In this document: positions 6,744-15,654 of the stretch, piece after piece
Numbering within the stretch: position 1 is the first letter of the stretch
Layout: every line of letters begins with the position of its first letter
Assembly (NCBI RefSeq): GCF_021391675.1
Contig: NZ_CP090095.1
Coordinates: forward strand, 2,733,501 to 2,797,500
Direction: 5' to 3'
Source: Neorhizobium galegae
GTDB lineage: Bacteria > Pseudomonadota > Alphaproteobacteria > Rhizobiales > Rhizobiaceae
Length of the DNA stretch: 64,000 nt
Made by a program: the position numbers and the translations under genes
Notes under the pieces: generated by a model
What the model was told of the DNA's origin: nothing
What the model saw: the letters and a program-made list of their open reading frames with translations, nothing else
The model's database searches: none

Positions 6744-7778
6744 ATGTCTCATTTCACACTGAATCGCCGCCGCTTCATCTCCAATGCCGCGGCCTTGGGC
6801 GGCCTTGCCGCCACCTCCAGCTTCCTCGGCATCCGGGCCGGCAACGCCAAGGACGTGGCCAAAGTGCGCATGCAGCTCGGCTGGCTTGCCTCGAACGGCG
6901 TGCTCGGCGAAGTCGCCGCCATGAAGAAGGGTTTTTTCCAGGAACAGGGTATCGAGCTCGAGATCGTCCCCGGCGGACCGAGCGTCGATGGCGTCGCGGG
7001 CGTGGCATCGGGCCAGTCCGCAACCGGCCAGATTTCCTCCAGCCCGTCCGTCATGCTGGCGCGTTCGGCAGGCCTGCCGGTCAAGGCCTTCCTGTCCGGC
7101 TACCAGAAGCACCCATTCACTTATTTCTCTCTGAAGAACAAGGCGATCAAGACCCCGAAGGACATGATCGGCAAGACGATCGCCACCCAGCCGACCGCCT
7201 TCATCCTGCTGCGCGCACTTCTCGCCCAGAACGGCATCGCCGAGGACCAGGTGAAGATGGTCAACATGGGTTCGGACATGAACCAGCTGATCACCGGCCA
7301 GGCGGATGCGGTCACCGGCTGGCTCACCAATGTCAACGCTCTCGATGTGCTCGGCGACAACCGGGTCGACATGATGCTCTGGGACAGCGGCCTGCAGCTC
7401 TACGCCAACGTCTACTACACGACCGACGACCAGATCGCCAAACACTCCGACGTTCTCGAACGCTTCACCCGCGCCGCAGCCAAGGGCTGGGGTTACGTTC
7501 GCAACAATCAGAAGGAAGCGGTCGAGATGCTCTGCGAGGCCTATCCGATCCTCGACAAGGCAAGCGAAATGAAGGCCGTGGTCCCGTGCGTCGACTTCTC
7601 CTTCGGTGCCACCACCAAGGCATCCGGCTGGGGCACAATGTCGCGTGAAAACTGGGCGGCGCAGATCAAGGCCTATGCCGATCTCAAGCAGTTCAAGGGT
7701 ACCGTTCCGACGGTCGACGACGTCGCGAACTTCTCCATCCTCGAAGCCACCAGCGACATCCGCAAACAGGTGGGGTGA
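6744..7778 (+). CDS. ABC transporter substrate-binding protein, NitT/TauT (SsuA-like) type, Tat signal
   Basis: The periplasmic receptor of an importer (344 aa). The N-terminus [20 protein letters not shown] is a twin-arginine signal (NRRRFIS) with a following hydrophobic stretch and a likely cut after the NAK region near residue 39. The mature part begins [40 protein letters not shown], the NMT1/THI5-like fold of nitrate/taurine/sulfonate-type receptors, and continues with [14 protein letters not shown] and [11 protein letters not shown]. It is the first gene of a long operon; the ATPase gene begins at or just after its stop. The substrate is unknown. The downstream CoA-transferase and hydratase suggest a carboxylate or a nitrogen heterocycle. 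Confidence 0.9.
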   Translation: MSHFTLNRRRFISNAAALGGLAATSSFLGIRAGNAKDVAKVRMQLGWLASNGVLGEVAAMKKGFFQEQGIELEIVPGGPSVDGVAGVASGQSATGQISSSPSVMLARSAGLPVKAFLSGYQKHPFTYFSLKNKAIKTPKDMIGKTIATQPTAFILLRALLAQNGIAEDQVKMVNMGSDMNQLITGQADAVTGWLTNVNALDVLGDNRVDMMLWDSGLQLYANVYYTTDDQIAKHSDVLERFTRAAAKGWGYVRNNQKEAVEMLCEAYPILDKASEMKAVVPCVDFSFGATTKASGWGTMSRENWAAQIKAYADLKQFKGTVPTVDDVANFSILEATSDIRKQVG

Positions 7779-7783
7779 TAGCC

Positions 7784-8599
7784 ATGTTAGGAACGGCGAA
7801 GTTGATGCCGAACGTTCCCCAGACCGAACCGGCAGCCACGGCGGTTTCGATCCGAAACCTCTCCGTCCGGTTCGGTGACAGGAACAACGAGTTCACGGCC
7901 CTTTCCGATGTTTCCGTGGAAATACAAGAAGGGGCCTTCGTGACCATGCTAGGCCCGTCCGGCTGTGGAAAATCGACCCTGCTCAGATGCGTGGCGGATC
8001 TCGTCCACATCAGCGACGGTTCGATTTCCGTCTTTGGCCGCAGCCCGCAGGAGGCTCGCGAGAGCCGCGACTTCGCCTTCGTTTTCCAGGACGCGACGCT
8101 GCTTCCCTGGCGGAACGTGCTCGACAATGTCCGACTGCCGCTGGAAGTCGGAAAACACGCCCAGACCGGCGACCATGCGGACCCGCATGAACTGCTGGCC
8201 ATGGTCGGACTGAAGGGGCGCGAAAATGCGCTCCCTCACGAGCTCTCGGGCGGCATGCGCCAGCGCGTGGCAATTGCCCGGGCGCTGATCACGCGGCCGC
8301 GCATCCTTCTGATGGACGAGCCCTTCGGGGCGCTCGACGAGATCACCCGCGACCGACTGAACGAGGAACTGCTGCGCGTCTGGCAGGAAACGGGAACGAC
8401 GATCCTGTTCGTCACCCATTCCATTCCGGAGGCGGCCTTCCTCGGCCAGAACGTGCTGATGCTCCAGGCCCACCCGGGCCGCGTCAAGGAGTTCATGAAG
8501 GTCGACCTGCCCTTCCCGCGTTCGCTTGCCGTGCGTGACACCGTTGAATTCATCGGCGTCACCGCGCATCTGCGCCGCCTTCTGGAGGAATGCCTGTGA
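7784..8599 (+). CDS. ABC transporter ATP-binding protein, NitT/TauT type
   Basis: The cytoplasmic ATPase of the same importer (271 aa from ATG 7784). Walker A is GPSGCGKST, the signature motif is [15 protein letters not shown], Walker B is [13 protein letters not shown], and the switch histidine lies in LFVTHSI. The body is SsuB/TauB-like. A GTG at 7775 overlapping the upstream stop is an alternative start, but it adds only three residues. The permease start overlaps its end (ATG 8590), so receptor, ATPase and permease are coupled. Confidence 0.93.
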   Translation: MLGTAKLMPNVPQTEPAATAVSIRNLSVRFGDRNNEFTALSDVSVEIQEGAFVTMLGPSGCGKSTLLRCVADLVHISDGSISVFGRSPQEARESRDFAFVFQDATLLPWRNVLDNVRLPLEVGKHAQTGDHADPHELLAMVGLKGRENALPHELSGGMRQRVAIARALITRPRILLMDEPFGALDEITRDRLNEELLRVWQETGTTILFVTHSIPEAAFLGQNVLMLQAHPGRVKEFMKVDLPFPRSLAVRDTVEFIGVTAHLRRLLEECL

Positions 8600-9423
8600 G
8601 CCACGTCGTTTCCTCCACCCGCAAGACCGAGGCCGATCGCAAGATCGCGCTTCTCGATGCGACCGCCGGCGTATTCGCCAAACATATGCCGGCGATCGCA
8701 GCCGCCGTCGGGCTCGTCGTCCTCTGGCAGTTCGTCGTCTGGTTCTTCAAGATCCCGACCTTCATGGCCCCGAGCCCTGTCGATGTCGCCTACGCCTTCC
8801 GTGACAACGCCGGGATCCTCTGGACCAACATGCTGCCGACGATCCTCGAGGCTTTCCTCGGCTTCGTCTTCGGCAATCTCGTCGCCATCCTTCTGGCGAT
8901 CTGGTTCGTCCACAGCGCGACGGCGGAAAAAGCCTTCTACCCGATCGCCGTGTTCATCAAGGCGATCCCGATCATTGCGCTCGCCCCGATCCTGGTGCTG
9001 ATCTTCGGCAACGGGCTTGCGCCAAAGATCATCATCGCCGGGTTGATCTGCTTCTTCCCGACACTGGTCAACATGGTCCAGGGCCTGAAATCCGCGAGCC
9101 CCGCCATGCTCGACCTGATGCGGGTGCTTTCCGCCAGCAACACGGAAATCCTCTGGAAGGTGCGGCTGCCGAGTTCGATGCCGTTCCTGTTCGCGGCACT
9201 GAAGATCGCCGCGACCAGCAGCGTCATGGGCGCCATCGTCGCCGAATGGATCGGCTCGAGCTTCGGCCTTGGGGCTCTGATCATCGAGGCTACCTACAAT
9301 TTCCGCTCGCCCCTGCTCTACGCAACCGTCGTGATCGCCGCGGTCCTCGCCGTCGTCCTCTTCTTCATCGTCTCGGTGATCGAAGCCCGGATGATCCGCT
9401 GGAAGCCGGCCGGATCGCACTGA
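8590..9423 (+). CDS. ABC transporter permease, NitT/TauT type
   Basis: An inner-membrane permease of 277 aa with about six helices. The first spans residues about 33-50 ([18 protein letters not shown]), and the binding-protein-dependent transport domain includes [44 protein letters not shown], the ATPase-docking loop. The last segment ends [13 protein letters not shown]. It overlaps the ATPase gene; GTG 8596 is an equally good start (GTGA overlap). A 55-base gap follows before the FAD oxidoreductase. Confidence 0.92.
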   Translation: MPVSHVVSSTRKTEADRKIALLDATAGVFAKHMPAIAAAVGLVVLWQFVVWFFKIPTFMAPSPVDVAYAFRDNAGILWTNMLPTILEAFLGFVFGNLVAILLAIWFVHSATAEKAFYPIAVFIKAIPIIALAPILVLIFGNGLAPKIIIAGLICFFPTLVNMVQGLKSASPAMLDLMRVLSASNTEILWKVRLPSSMPFLFAALKIAATSSVMGAIVAEWIGSSFGLGALIIEATYNFRSPLLYATVVIAAVLAVVLFFIVSVIEARMIRWKPAGSH

Positions 9424-9478
9424 GCCCAACACACTGAGCCAACTGTCCTCAGGCCCAACTCTTTGGGAGTTTGAACCA

Positions 9479-10837
9479 ATGCAACAGACAATTCTTCAGG
9501 CGGCGCGCAACGTCGCAGTGGTCGACCGTTCCGATGTGGTCGTGGTCGGCGGAGGACCGGCAGGCATTTCCGCGGCCGTTTCCGCGGCCCGCAATGGCGC
9601 CAAGGTGACCCTTCTCGAGCGCTACCCCTATGTCGGCGGACTTGCCGCCGGCGGCATGGTGCTGGTGCTCGACGACATGATCAACAACCTCGAAATTACC
9701 GTGCAGGGCATCTGCATGGAGATGATCGAGCGGATGAAGAAATGGAACCTCTGCGTCACGCCAACCGGCCGCGACCGCGAACTCGACATCCGCGAAACGC
9801 CGGAAGCCTGGCGGCGCTGGGCGCGCTGGGGCCTGTTCGATTTCCACACCCAGTCCATGCCGCACCCCATCTGCTTTTCCGCCGCCTTCGACCCCGACGG
9901 CTTCAAGCGCGCCTCTTATGACGTGCTGACCGAAGCCGGCGTCAAGCTTCGGACCCATAGCTGGTTCTCCTCCGCGATCATGGAAGGCAAGACCATCAAG
10001 GGCGTCATCTGCCAAACCAAGTCCGGCATGGAAGCGATCCTCGGCGATGTCGTCATCGACACGACCGGCGACCTCGATGTCGCGGCCTCTGCCGGCGCCT
10101 CGCATGTGGAATCCAACTTCATCCTGACCACCGTCTCCCGCTGGGGCGGCGTCGATACGGAAGCCGCCGAGCGTTTCGAATTCGAGGAGCCGGAAGCCTT
10201 CAAGAAGATTGACCACGAGGCCAAGCGCCTGATCGGCGGCTGCTGGTCCTTCTGGTGGCTGAAGACCCCGCTGCCGGGCGTCGTCTGGCTCAACTGCCCG
10301 CATATGCCGAACCTCTCCGGTCTCAAGACCGAGGACCTGACCAAGGCCGAACTCGAAGGCCGCAACCGCATCGCCCGCCTGCTCGATTTCACCCGCGAAA
10401 AGATGCCCGGCTTCGAAAAGGCCTATGTGGTCGATTTCGCGCCGCAGACCGGCGTGCGCCAGACCCGGCTGCTCGAAGGCGAATATGTCGTCACCAAGGA
10501 CGACGTGATGAACCGCATCCACTTCTCCGACACCGTCTGCCGCGGCCGCGACTATTACACGCCCTACCGGTCGATGCTGCCACGCGAGGTCGACCAGCTG
10601 ATCGTCGCCGGACGTCACTACTCGGCGACACCCCAGGCTCAGAAGTCGAGCCGCGAAATCCCGCCCTGCATGGCGATGGGCGAAGCTGCAGGCGTTGCCG
10701 CCGTCGTGGCGCTCAATGCCGGAACCACCGTTCGGAAAGCCGATATCGGCAAGATCCAGAAACAGATGCGGGCCCAGGGAGCCGATCCCGGCGATATCCC
10801 GTCCGACAATGCAACATTCCTGGAGGCTGCGGAATGA
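9479..10837 (+). CDS. FAD-dependent oxidoreductase (FAD_oxidored family)
   Basis: A 452-aa soluble flavoenzyme. The dinucleotide-binding Rossmann motif DVVVVGGGPAGISAAVSAARNGAKVTLLER lies at residues about 19-48, followed by YVGGLAAGGM. Near the C-terminus are the blocks RQTRLLEGEYVVTKDD and LIVAGRHYSATPQAQKSSREIPPCMAMGEAAGVAA, the conserved FAD-closing segment of this family (related to tricarballylate and succinate-type dehydrogenases). It lies between the importer and a CoA-transferase and overlaps the latter by 4 bases, so it probably oxidises the imported compound or its CoA ester. The ferredoxin encoded at 15120-15458 could be its electron partner. The substrate is unknown. Confidence 0.85.
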   Translation: MQQTILQAARNVAVVDRSDVVVVGGGPAGISAAVSAARNGAKVTLLERYPYVGGLAAGGMVLVLDDMINNLEITVQGICMEMIERMKKWNLCVTPTGRDRELDIRETPEAWRRWARWGLFDFHTQSMPHPICFSAAFDPDGFKRASYDVLTEAGVKLRTHSWFSSAIMEGKTIKGVICQTKSGMEAILGDVVIDTTGDLDVAASAGASHVESNFILTTVSRWGGVDTEAAERFEFEEPEAFKKIDHEAKRLIGGCWSFWWLKTPLPGVVWLNCPHMPNLSGLKTEDLTKAELEGRNRIARLLDFTREKMPGFEKAYVVDFAPQTGVRQTRLLEGEYVVTKDDVMNRIHFSDTVCRGRDYYTPYRSMLPREVDQLIVAGRHYSATPQAQKSSREIPPCMAMGEAAGVAAVVALNAGTTVRKADIGKIQKQMRAQGADPGDIPSDNATFLEAAE

Positions 10838-11991
10838 ATTCTCTCCCACTCGACGGCGTCCGCGTGATCGACTTCACGCAGGTCATGCTCGGCCCCTGCT
10901 GCACCCAGACGCTCGCCGATTACGGCGCTGAAGTCATCAAGATCGAGAAGGCGAAGATCGGCGACCTGTCGCGCTGGTCGCTCGGTTCCGACCCTGACGG
11001 CCTCAACAACCCGGTCTTCTGCTCGCTGAACCGCAACAAGAAGAGCCTGGCACTCGATCTGAAGCTCACCGAAGCCCGCGACGCCGTGCTGGCGCTGATT
11101 GCCGGCGCCGACGTGGTGGTCAACAACTTCCGCCCCGGCGTGATGGAACGCATGGGCTTCGGTTACGACGACCTGAAGAAGATCAACAAGCGGCTGATCT
11201 ACGCGGTCGGCACCGGCTTCGGCCTCACCGGCCCCTACCAGCACAAGGGCGGCCAGGATATTCTCGCCCAGGCGCTTTCCGGCGTCATGCGCCGCAAGTC
11301 GGATAGCGCCCATCCGACTTCGATCTACGCCACCCCGCTCGCCGACTATTCCGCCGGTATGCATCTCGTTCAGGGCATCCTGCTGGCGCTCCTGCACCGG
11401 GAAAAGACCGGCGAAGGCCAGCAGGTTGCGGTCAGCCTCTACAATTCCATGCTCGCCATGCAGATGCAGGAAGGTGCCGCGCACATGATGCGCGAGAAGG
11501 ACCTGAACTGGGGCGCCTTCCCGCTGACCGGCGTGTTCGACACCACCGATGGCGCGATCGTCATGGTCGGCGCCTTCAAGCAGAACCCGCTGCAGGACAT
11601 CTGCAACGCGCTCGAAATCGAAGATCTGTCGGCCCAGCCGCGCTACAAGGATTTCGATTCCCAGATGGCGCATCGCCCGGAACTGCAGGAGATTTTTCGC
11701 GCGAATTTTGCCAGGAACAGCAATGCCCATTGGCTGAAGCGCCTGGAAGAGGTCGATATTCTCTGCGCGCCGGTGCGCAACCTCGCCGAAGCGCTGCAGG
11801 ACCCGCAGACAGTCATCAACAAGATGATCCTCGAAGCCGGCGAGACCGCAGCCGGTCCGATACGCCTGATCGGTTCCCCGATCGACATGTCGGCGGCCCC
11901 GGTTACGGTCCGCATCGCGCCGCCGAGCCTCGGCCAGCACAATGACGAGATCCTCGCTTCGCTGGAAGCTCGCCGCGGAGACGCGGCATGA
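10834..11991 (+). CDS. CaiB/BaiF-type (class III) CoA-transferase
   Basis: It transfers CoA between carboxylates. The 385-aa protein starts MNSLPLDGVRVIDFTQVMLGPCCTQTLADYGAEVIKIEK, the family hallmark. It has FSLNRNKKSL-like and NNFRPGVMERMGFGYDDL blocks and the catalytic-aspartate region ATPLADYSAGMHLVQGILLALLHREKTGEGQQV (Asp in LADY). The ATG at 10834 overlaps the FAD enzyme stop; a longer open frame upstream is an overlapping shadow. It is coupled to the enoyl-CoA hydratase gene by another 4-base overlap. Together they suggest activation of a carboxylic acid followed by hydration of an unsaturated CoA ester. Confidence 0.92.
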   Translation: MNSLPLDGVRVIDFTQVMLGPCCTQTLADYGAEVIKIEKAKIGDLSRWSLGSDPDGLNNPVFCSLNRNKKSLALDLKLTEARDAVLALIAGADVVVNNFRPGVMERMGFGYDDLKKINKRLIYAVGTGFGLTGPYQHKGGQDILAQALSGVMRRKSDSAHPTSIYATPLADYSAGMHLVQGILLALLHREKTGEGQQVAVSLYNSMLAMQMQEGAAHMMREKDLNWGAFPLTGVFDTTDGAIVMVGAFKQNPLQDICNALEIEDLSAQPRYKDFDSQMAHRPELQEIFRANFARNSNAHWLKRLEEVDILCAPVRNLAEALQDPQTVINKMILEAGETAAGPIRLIGSPIDMSAAPVTVRIAPPSLGQHNDEILASLEARRGDAA

Positions 11992-12764
11992 CCGTGGGAT
12001 TTTCCGTCGAGAACCGTGTGGCGCGGGTCACGCTCGACCGCCCGGACCGCATGAACGCCGTCGATGCCGCGACCGAAAAGGAACTCGACGCCATCTGGAC
12101 CGAGATCGAGGCCCGCGACGACATCTCCTGCGTGGTCCTGACCGGCAGCGGCCAAAAGGCCTTCTGCACCGGTGCCGACCTCAAGGGCGGCGCCACCAAG
12201 AGCGGGCTAGAATACTGGGCGGAAAGCCGCACCAACGGTTTCGGCGGCCTCGCCTTCCGCAAATCGCTGGACGTGCCGGTCATCGCCCGCGTCAACGGTT
12301 ATGCGCTCGGTGGCGGCTTCGAGATGGTGCTCGGCTGCGACGTCGTGATTGCCGCCGATACCGCCAAGTTCGGCCTGCCGGAGGCACGCGTCGGCCGCAT
12401 GCCGCTCGACGGCGGCATGGTACTGCTGCAGCGTAAAATCCCCCATAACCTCGCCATGGCCGTGATGCTGACCGGCCGGCAGTTCACCGCAGCCGAAATG
12501 CAGGGCTTCGGCATCGTCAACGAGACCGTGCCCTTCGACGAACTGGATGCCGCCGTCGACCGATGGGTAAGCGATATCGTCGCCTGTGCACCGCTGTCGC
12601 TGAAGGCGATCAAGCAGACAGTCAACCGCACCGGTCATCTCAGCCCCGCCGAAGCTCAAGGCCTGCGCACCCCCGCGCTGATCCGTGCGCTGCAGAGCGA
12701 AGACGCCGTCGAAGGCGTTACGGCCTTCCGCGAAAAGCGCGCTCCGGTTTGGCAGGGCCGGTAG
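11988..12764 (+). CDS. Enoyl-CoA hydratase/isomerase family protein
   Basis: A crotonase-fold enzyme of 258 aa. The oxyanion-hole segment FCTGADLKGG and the second one ALGGGFEMVLGCDVVIAAD are present, followed by the catalytic loop FGLPEARVGRMPLDGGMVLLQ with a glutamate at the expected place. The C-terminal helix carries SLKAIKQTVNR. It overlaps the CoA-transferase gene by 4 bases and is followed by the LysR gene 29 bases later. The likely role is hydration of an enoyl-CoA made by the upstream enzymes; the specific substrate is unknown. Confidence 0.92.
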   Translation: MTVGFSVENRVARVTLDRPDRMNAVDAATEKELDAIWTEIEARDDISCVVLTGSGQKAFCTGADLKGGATKSGLEYWAESRTNGFGGLAFRKSLDVPVIARVNGYALGGGFEMVLGCDVVIAADTAKFGLPEARVGRMPLDGGMVLLQRKIPHNLAMAVMLTGRQFTAAEMQGFGIVNETVPFDELDAAVDRWVSDIVACAPLSLKAIKQTVNRTGHLSPAEAQGLRTPALIRALQSEDAVEGVTAFREKRAPVWQGR

Positions 12765-12793
12765 GCATGGTATGAATTTCAGGATCTTGGGGG

Positions 12794-13723
12794 ATGAGTA
12801 TGCACGCCAGTATCCTGAAATATTTCGTCGAAGTCGCGCGCGCGGGCTCGATCCGCAAGGCCTCCGAAGAACTGCATGTGGCGACCTCTGCCGTCAGCCG
12901 CCAGATTCGCAAGCTTGAGGACGAACTCGGCACGCCGCTGTTCGAACGGTTTTCCGATGGCCTGCGCCTCACCTCCGCCGGCAAGGTGGTGCTGAAGCAC
13001 GCCAAGGAGACGATCCACCACTACGAGATCATGAAATCCGATCTCGGCGATCTCCAGGGCAAGCGCACCGGCCGCGTTCATATAGCCTGTCTCGACAGTC
13101 TGGCCGTGCAGTTCCTGCCGGAATTCGTGATGGGATTCCACCGCAAGAACCCGGCCGTCGATTTCCGCATCCGTGCCGACAATTTCAACAACATCTTCCA
13201 TTTCGTCGCCGACGGCGATTGCGATATCGGCATCACCTTCGATCTCGCCCGCCCCCACGATATCAAGCTGGTGCATGGCGTGCGCATGCCGCTGATGGTG
13301 ATCGTCGCCAAACATCATCCGCTGGCCCGCCAGAAGAGTGCGACGCTGCAGGAGTGCGCCCAGTTCAAGCTGCTGCTGCAACTCGACAACGAGGTGATGA
13401 GTTCGATGATCGCCGTCGAACTCGCCTCGCTCGACCGCGTCGGCCGCACGCTTGTCGCCACCAATAACCAGATGATGCTGAAGCCGCTGATCCTGTCCGG
13501 CGAAGGCGTCGCCTTCTTCACTCCGCTCGGGCTGCTGAAGGAACTGAAGGCCGGCGACGTGGTCGCCCTGCCGATCGCCGGCTCCCGCCTGCAGAACATG
13601 GAGGTAGGCATCGTCGCGCCCCATAACCGTCAGCTCACCCATGCGACGGAAGCCGTGATCGAGGCGCTCAGCGTCGATCTCGAAAAATTCAGCAACCAGA
13701 TTGCGGAGGTCATCAAGCGGTGA
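12794..13723 (+). CDS. LysR-family transcriptional regulator inside the catabolic operon
   Basis: A 309-aa LysR protein: the N-terminal winged helix covers residues about 4-62 (ILKYFVEVARAGSIRKASEELHVATSAVSRQIRKLEDELGTPLFERFSDGLRLTSAG) and a periplasmic-binding-like effector domain follows (RVHIACLDSLAVQFLPEFVMGFHRKNP...). It is unusual in lying inside the operon on the same strand, with its stop overlapping the next start (GTGA at 13720-13723), so it would be co-expressed with the catabolic genes. It is the natural candidate to bind the GTTGC/GCAAC boxes at 6599 and 15504. Confidence 0.92.
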   Translation: MSMHASILKYFVEVARAGSIRKASEELHVATSAVSRQIRKLEDELGTPLFERFSDGLRLTSAGKVVLKHAKETIHHYEIMKSDLGDLQGKRTGRVHIACLDSLAVQFLPEFVMGFHRKNPAVDFRIRADNFNNIFHFVADGDCDIGITFDLARPHDIKLVHGVRMPLMVIVAKHHPLARQKSATLQECAQFKLLLQLDNEVMSSMIAVELASLDRVGRTLVATNNQMMLKPLILSGEGVAFFTPLGLLKELKAGDVVALPIAGSRLQNMEVGIVAPHNRQLTHATEAVIEALSVDLEKFSNQIAEVIKR

Positions 13724-15123
13724 CATCGAACGAGGACACGCGTTTCCTACAGCATCCGGGCCATCAAAAAGCCCTGCGTGGCGATGCGGCACAAGCCGCC
13801 CTTCCCGCTCTCGCCTCGGCCATTCCGCTTTCCGGCGGCGAGTTGCTTCTGCCGATGCCGGTCAACGCCCATGACCACGGCTACGGCATCCGCACGCTCG
13901 ATTTCGGCAGCCTCGACGACGCGCTCGAAACCTGGATCCCAACGATGCGGCTGCGGCCCCGCACCGATGCCTATCTCGAAGCCCTCGTCGCATTCGGGCG
14001 CCTCGCAAAGACTGGCGTCGCGGCGACCATCCACTGCCACAATTCCCTGAATGCGGCCCGCATGGTCGACGAGGCCCTGGAGGTGATCCGGGCGGCCAGG
14101 GATATGGGCATCCGGCTCGGCCTCTCCTGCCCACTGCTCGACCACGACGCCTGGGCTTATGACGGCGGCCCTGAGCGCTTGAAGCCCTTCCTCAGCCCAG
14201 CGGACTGGGAGGCTCTTTCCCCGCTTGCGCCTCGATATGCCCCGTTCCGCGATCAGCTCGCCGCCGCTGATGCCGTTGCCGCTGCCAATTCCAATCCGCT
14301 GGTCGATGTCCAATACGGCCCGATCGGCCCGCAATGGTGCTCGAACGCCCTGCTCGAAGCGATCGCCGAGGCCTCCGCCGCCAACGATCGCCGTATCCAC
14401 ATGCACCTGCTCGAAAGCCCACGACAGAGAGCATGGCTGGACCGTCGCTTCCCGCAGGGCATCGTCCGCTATCTCGACGAGATCGGCTTCCTCTCGTCGC
14501 GCCTGGCGGTCGCCCACGGCGTTCAGCTCCGGCCGGACGAATACGAATTGCTGGCCGAACGTGGCGTCCAGCTCGTCTCCAATCCCTCCGCCAACCTTCG
14601 CCTGCGCTCCGGCACCGCGCCGCTCGCGGACGCCGTCAAGCGCGGCCTGCGCTTCGGCATCGGGCTCGACGGCAGCGCCTTCGACGACGACCAGGATCTC
14701 TGGCGCGAAATGCGGCTCCTCTATTTCCTGCATGGTGGACGAGGGCTCGAACGGAGCTTCACGGCGGCCGGCATCTTCGACGCCGCGATCCGCACCGGCG
14801 CAACTGTCGTCAACGCCCCGCTCGGAGAGGACTTTACGGTCATCGACTACGAGGCGCTGATCGCCGACAGCGTCTTCGACGATCTCGATGAGGCCGAAGT
14901 CTTGCTGAACCGCATGTCCGCCGCCCATGCCAAGGCCGTCTATGTCGCCGGCCGGCCGGTCATGCGGGACGGCAGGCTCGTGAATGTCGATTTCGATGCG
15001 GCCCGCGAGGAACTGCTGGCGCAGGCCAAGGCCGACCTGCCGCGCCTCACCATCGAGCGGGAAAGATGCGGCAAACTGATCACTGCCACCCGCGCCTATT
15101 ATGGAAGCTGGACGAACGCCTAG
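13720..15123 (+). CDS. Amidohydrolase-family protein (chlorohydrolase/cytosine-deaminase-like)
   Basis: A 467-aa metal-dependent hydrolase of the TIM-barrel amidohydrolase superfamily. The first metal-binding motif is PVNAHDHGYG (HxH) near residue 50. Others are TIHCHNSL, HMHLLES (metal His), the VAHGVQL block and the GIGLDGSAFDDDQD block, which matches the GTDG-type aspartate motif of ATZ/TRZ-like deaminases. The C-terminal sheet includes AKAVYVAGRPVMRDGRLVNVD. It starts with GTG overlapping the LysR stop. As the last gene of the operon it probably deaminates or opens a cyclic nitrogen compound. Its TAG stop overlaps the ferredoxin stop within the tetramer CTAG. Confidence 0.85.
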   Translation: MTSNEDTRFLQHPGHQKALRGDAAQAALPALASAIPLSGGELLLPMPVNAHDHGYGIRTLDFGSLDDALETWIPTMRLRPRTDAYLEALVAFGRLAKTGVAATIHCHNSLNAARMVDEALEVIRAARDMGIRLGLSCPLLDHDAWAYDGGPERLKPFLSPADWEALSPLAPRYAPFRDQLAAADAVAAANSNPLVDVQYGPIGPQWCSNALLEAIAEASAANDRRIHMHLLESPRQRAWLDRRFPQGIVRYLDEIGFLSSRLAVAHGVQLRPDEYELLAERGVQLVSNPSANLRLRSGTAPLADAVKRGLRFGIGLDGSAFDDDQDLWREMRLLYFLHGGRGLERSFTAAGIFDAAIRTGATVVNAPLGEDFTVIDYEALIADSVFDDLDEAEVLLNRMSAAHAKAVYVAGRPVMRDGRLVNVDFDAAREELLAQAKADLPRLTIERERCGKLITATRAYYGSWTNA

Positions 15124-15458
15124 TGAGCCGCCTCACGCACGGGCGCGGCTGTCACCGCCGGGTGATCTACGGCCCGCGTCCGGCTTTTGTCCCAGCCGCC
15201 GGGTGATCCCAACCCGGTCACATCGGGCCCGAAATAATCCCGGTTGACGGGAATGAACGCCATCTGTGCCTCGGTCGCCTCCTCGTCATAAGCGATGGCA
15301 TCGACCGGACAGATGGAGAGACAGAGGCCGCAATTGATGCACTCGTCCGGATGGATATAGAACATCCGCCCGCCCTCGTAGATGCAGTCGACGGGACAGG
15401 CTGCGGTGCATGCACCGTCCTTCACGTCGATACAGGGTTCGGTGATGATATAGGCCAT
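15120..15458 (-). CDS. Seven-iron ferredoxin (3Fe-4S + 4Fe-4S), FdxA-like
   Basis: A 112-aa soluble electron carrier. The N-terminal part has cysteines at positions 9, 17, 21 and 25 (PC, GAC, AACPVDC). Position 12, which is Cys in ordinary 8Fe ferredoxins, is Val, the pattern of a 3Fe-4S cluster. The second motif DECINCGLCLSICPVDAI binds a 4Fe-4S cluster. The tail (about residues 75-112) is longer than in FdxA. It faces the amidohydrolase gene tail-to-tail with overlapping stops, and diverges from adenine deaminase. A role as redox partner for the FAD oxidoreductase is inferred from proximity. Confidence 0.88.
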   Translation of the reverse strand: MAYIITEPCIDVKDGACTAACPVDCIYEGGRMFYIHPDECINCGLCLSICPVDAIAYDEEATEAQMAFIPVNRDYFGPDVTGLGSPGGWDKSRTRAVDHPAVTAAPVREAAH

Positions 15459-15503
15459 CGGATCGTTTGCCTCTCATTGTATCGAGGCACTATCCCAAAC
15501 CTA

Positions 15504-15558
15504 AGCGTTGCTGAAAAGCAGCATATTTCGCTTGGAGAGTTCGAATTTCAGCAACGCT
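15504..15558 (+). promoter_or_regulatory. Inverted 13-bp repeat in the ferredoxin/ade divergent promoter
   Basis: AGCGTTGCTGAAA (15504-15516) and its exact reverse complement TTTCAGCAACGCT (15546-15558) are spaced 42 bp centre to centre, four helical turns. This fits two regulator-bound half sites in the 196-bp region between the divergent ferredoxin and ade genes. The first eight bases, AGCGTTGC, match the box at 6599 before the catabolic operon. Confidence 0.5.
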
Positions 15559-15654
15559 CCAATAATCTTCCCGCCCTATTTGGCGCTTCCTTGCCTCGGC
15601 GGCTTTCCCTACAATCCCGCCTGTCCTCCCCTAAGTCCTGGAAATGAGATTTTC

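Noticed and set aside
9449..10849. 466-codon minus-strand frame opposite the FAD oxidoreductase
   Set aside because: Antisense shadow of a gene with clear FAD motifs on the plus strand.
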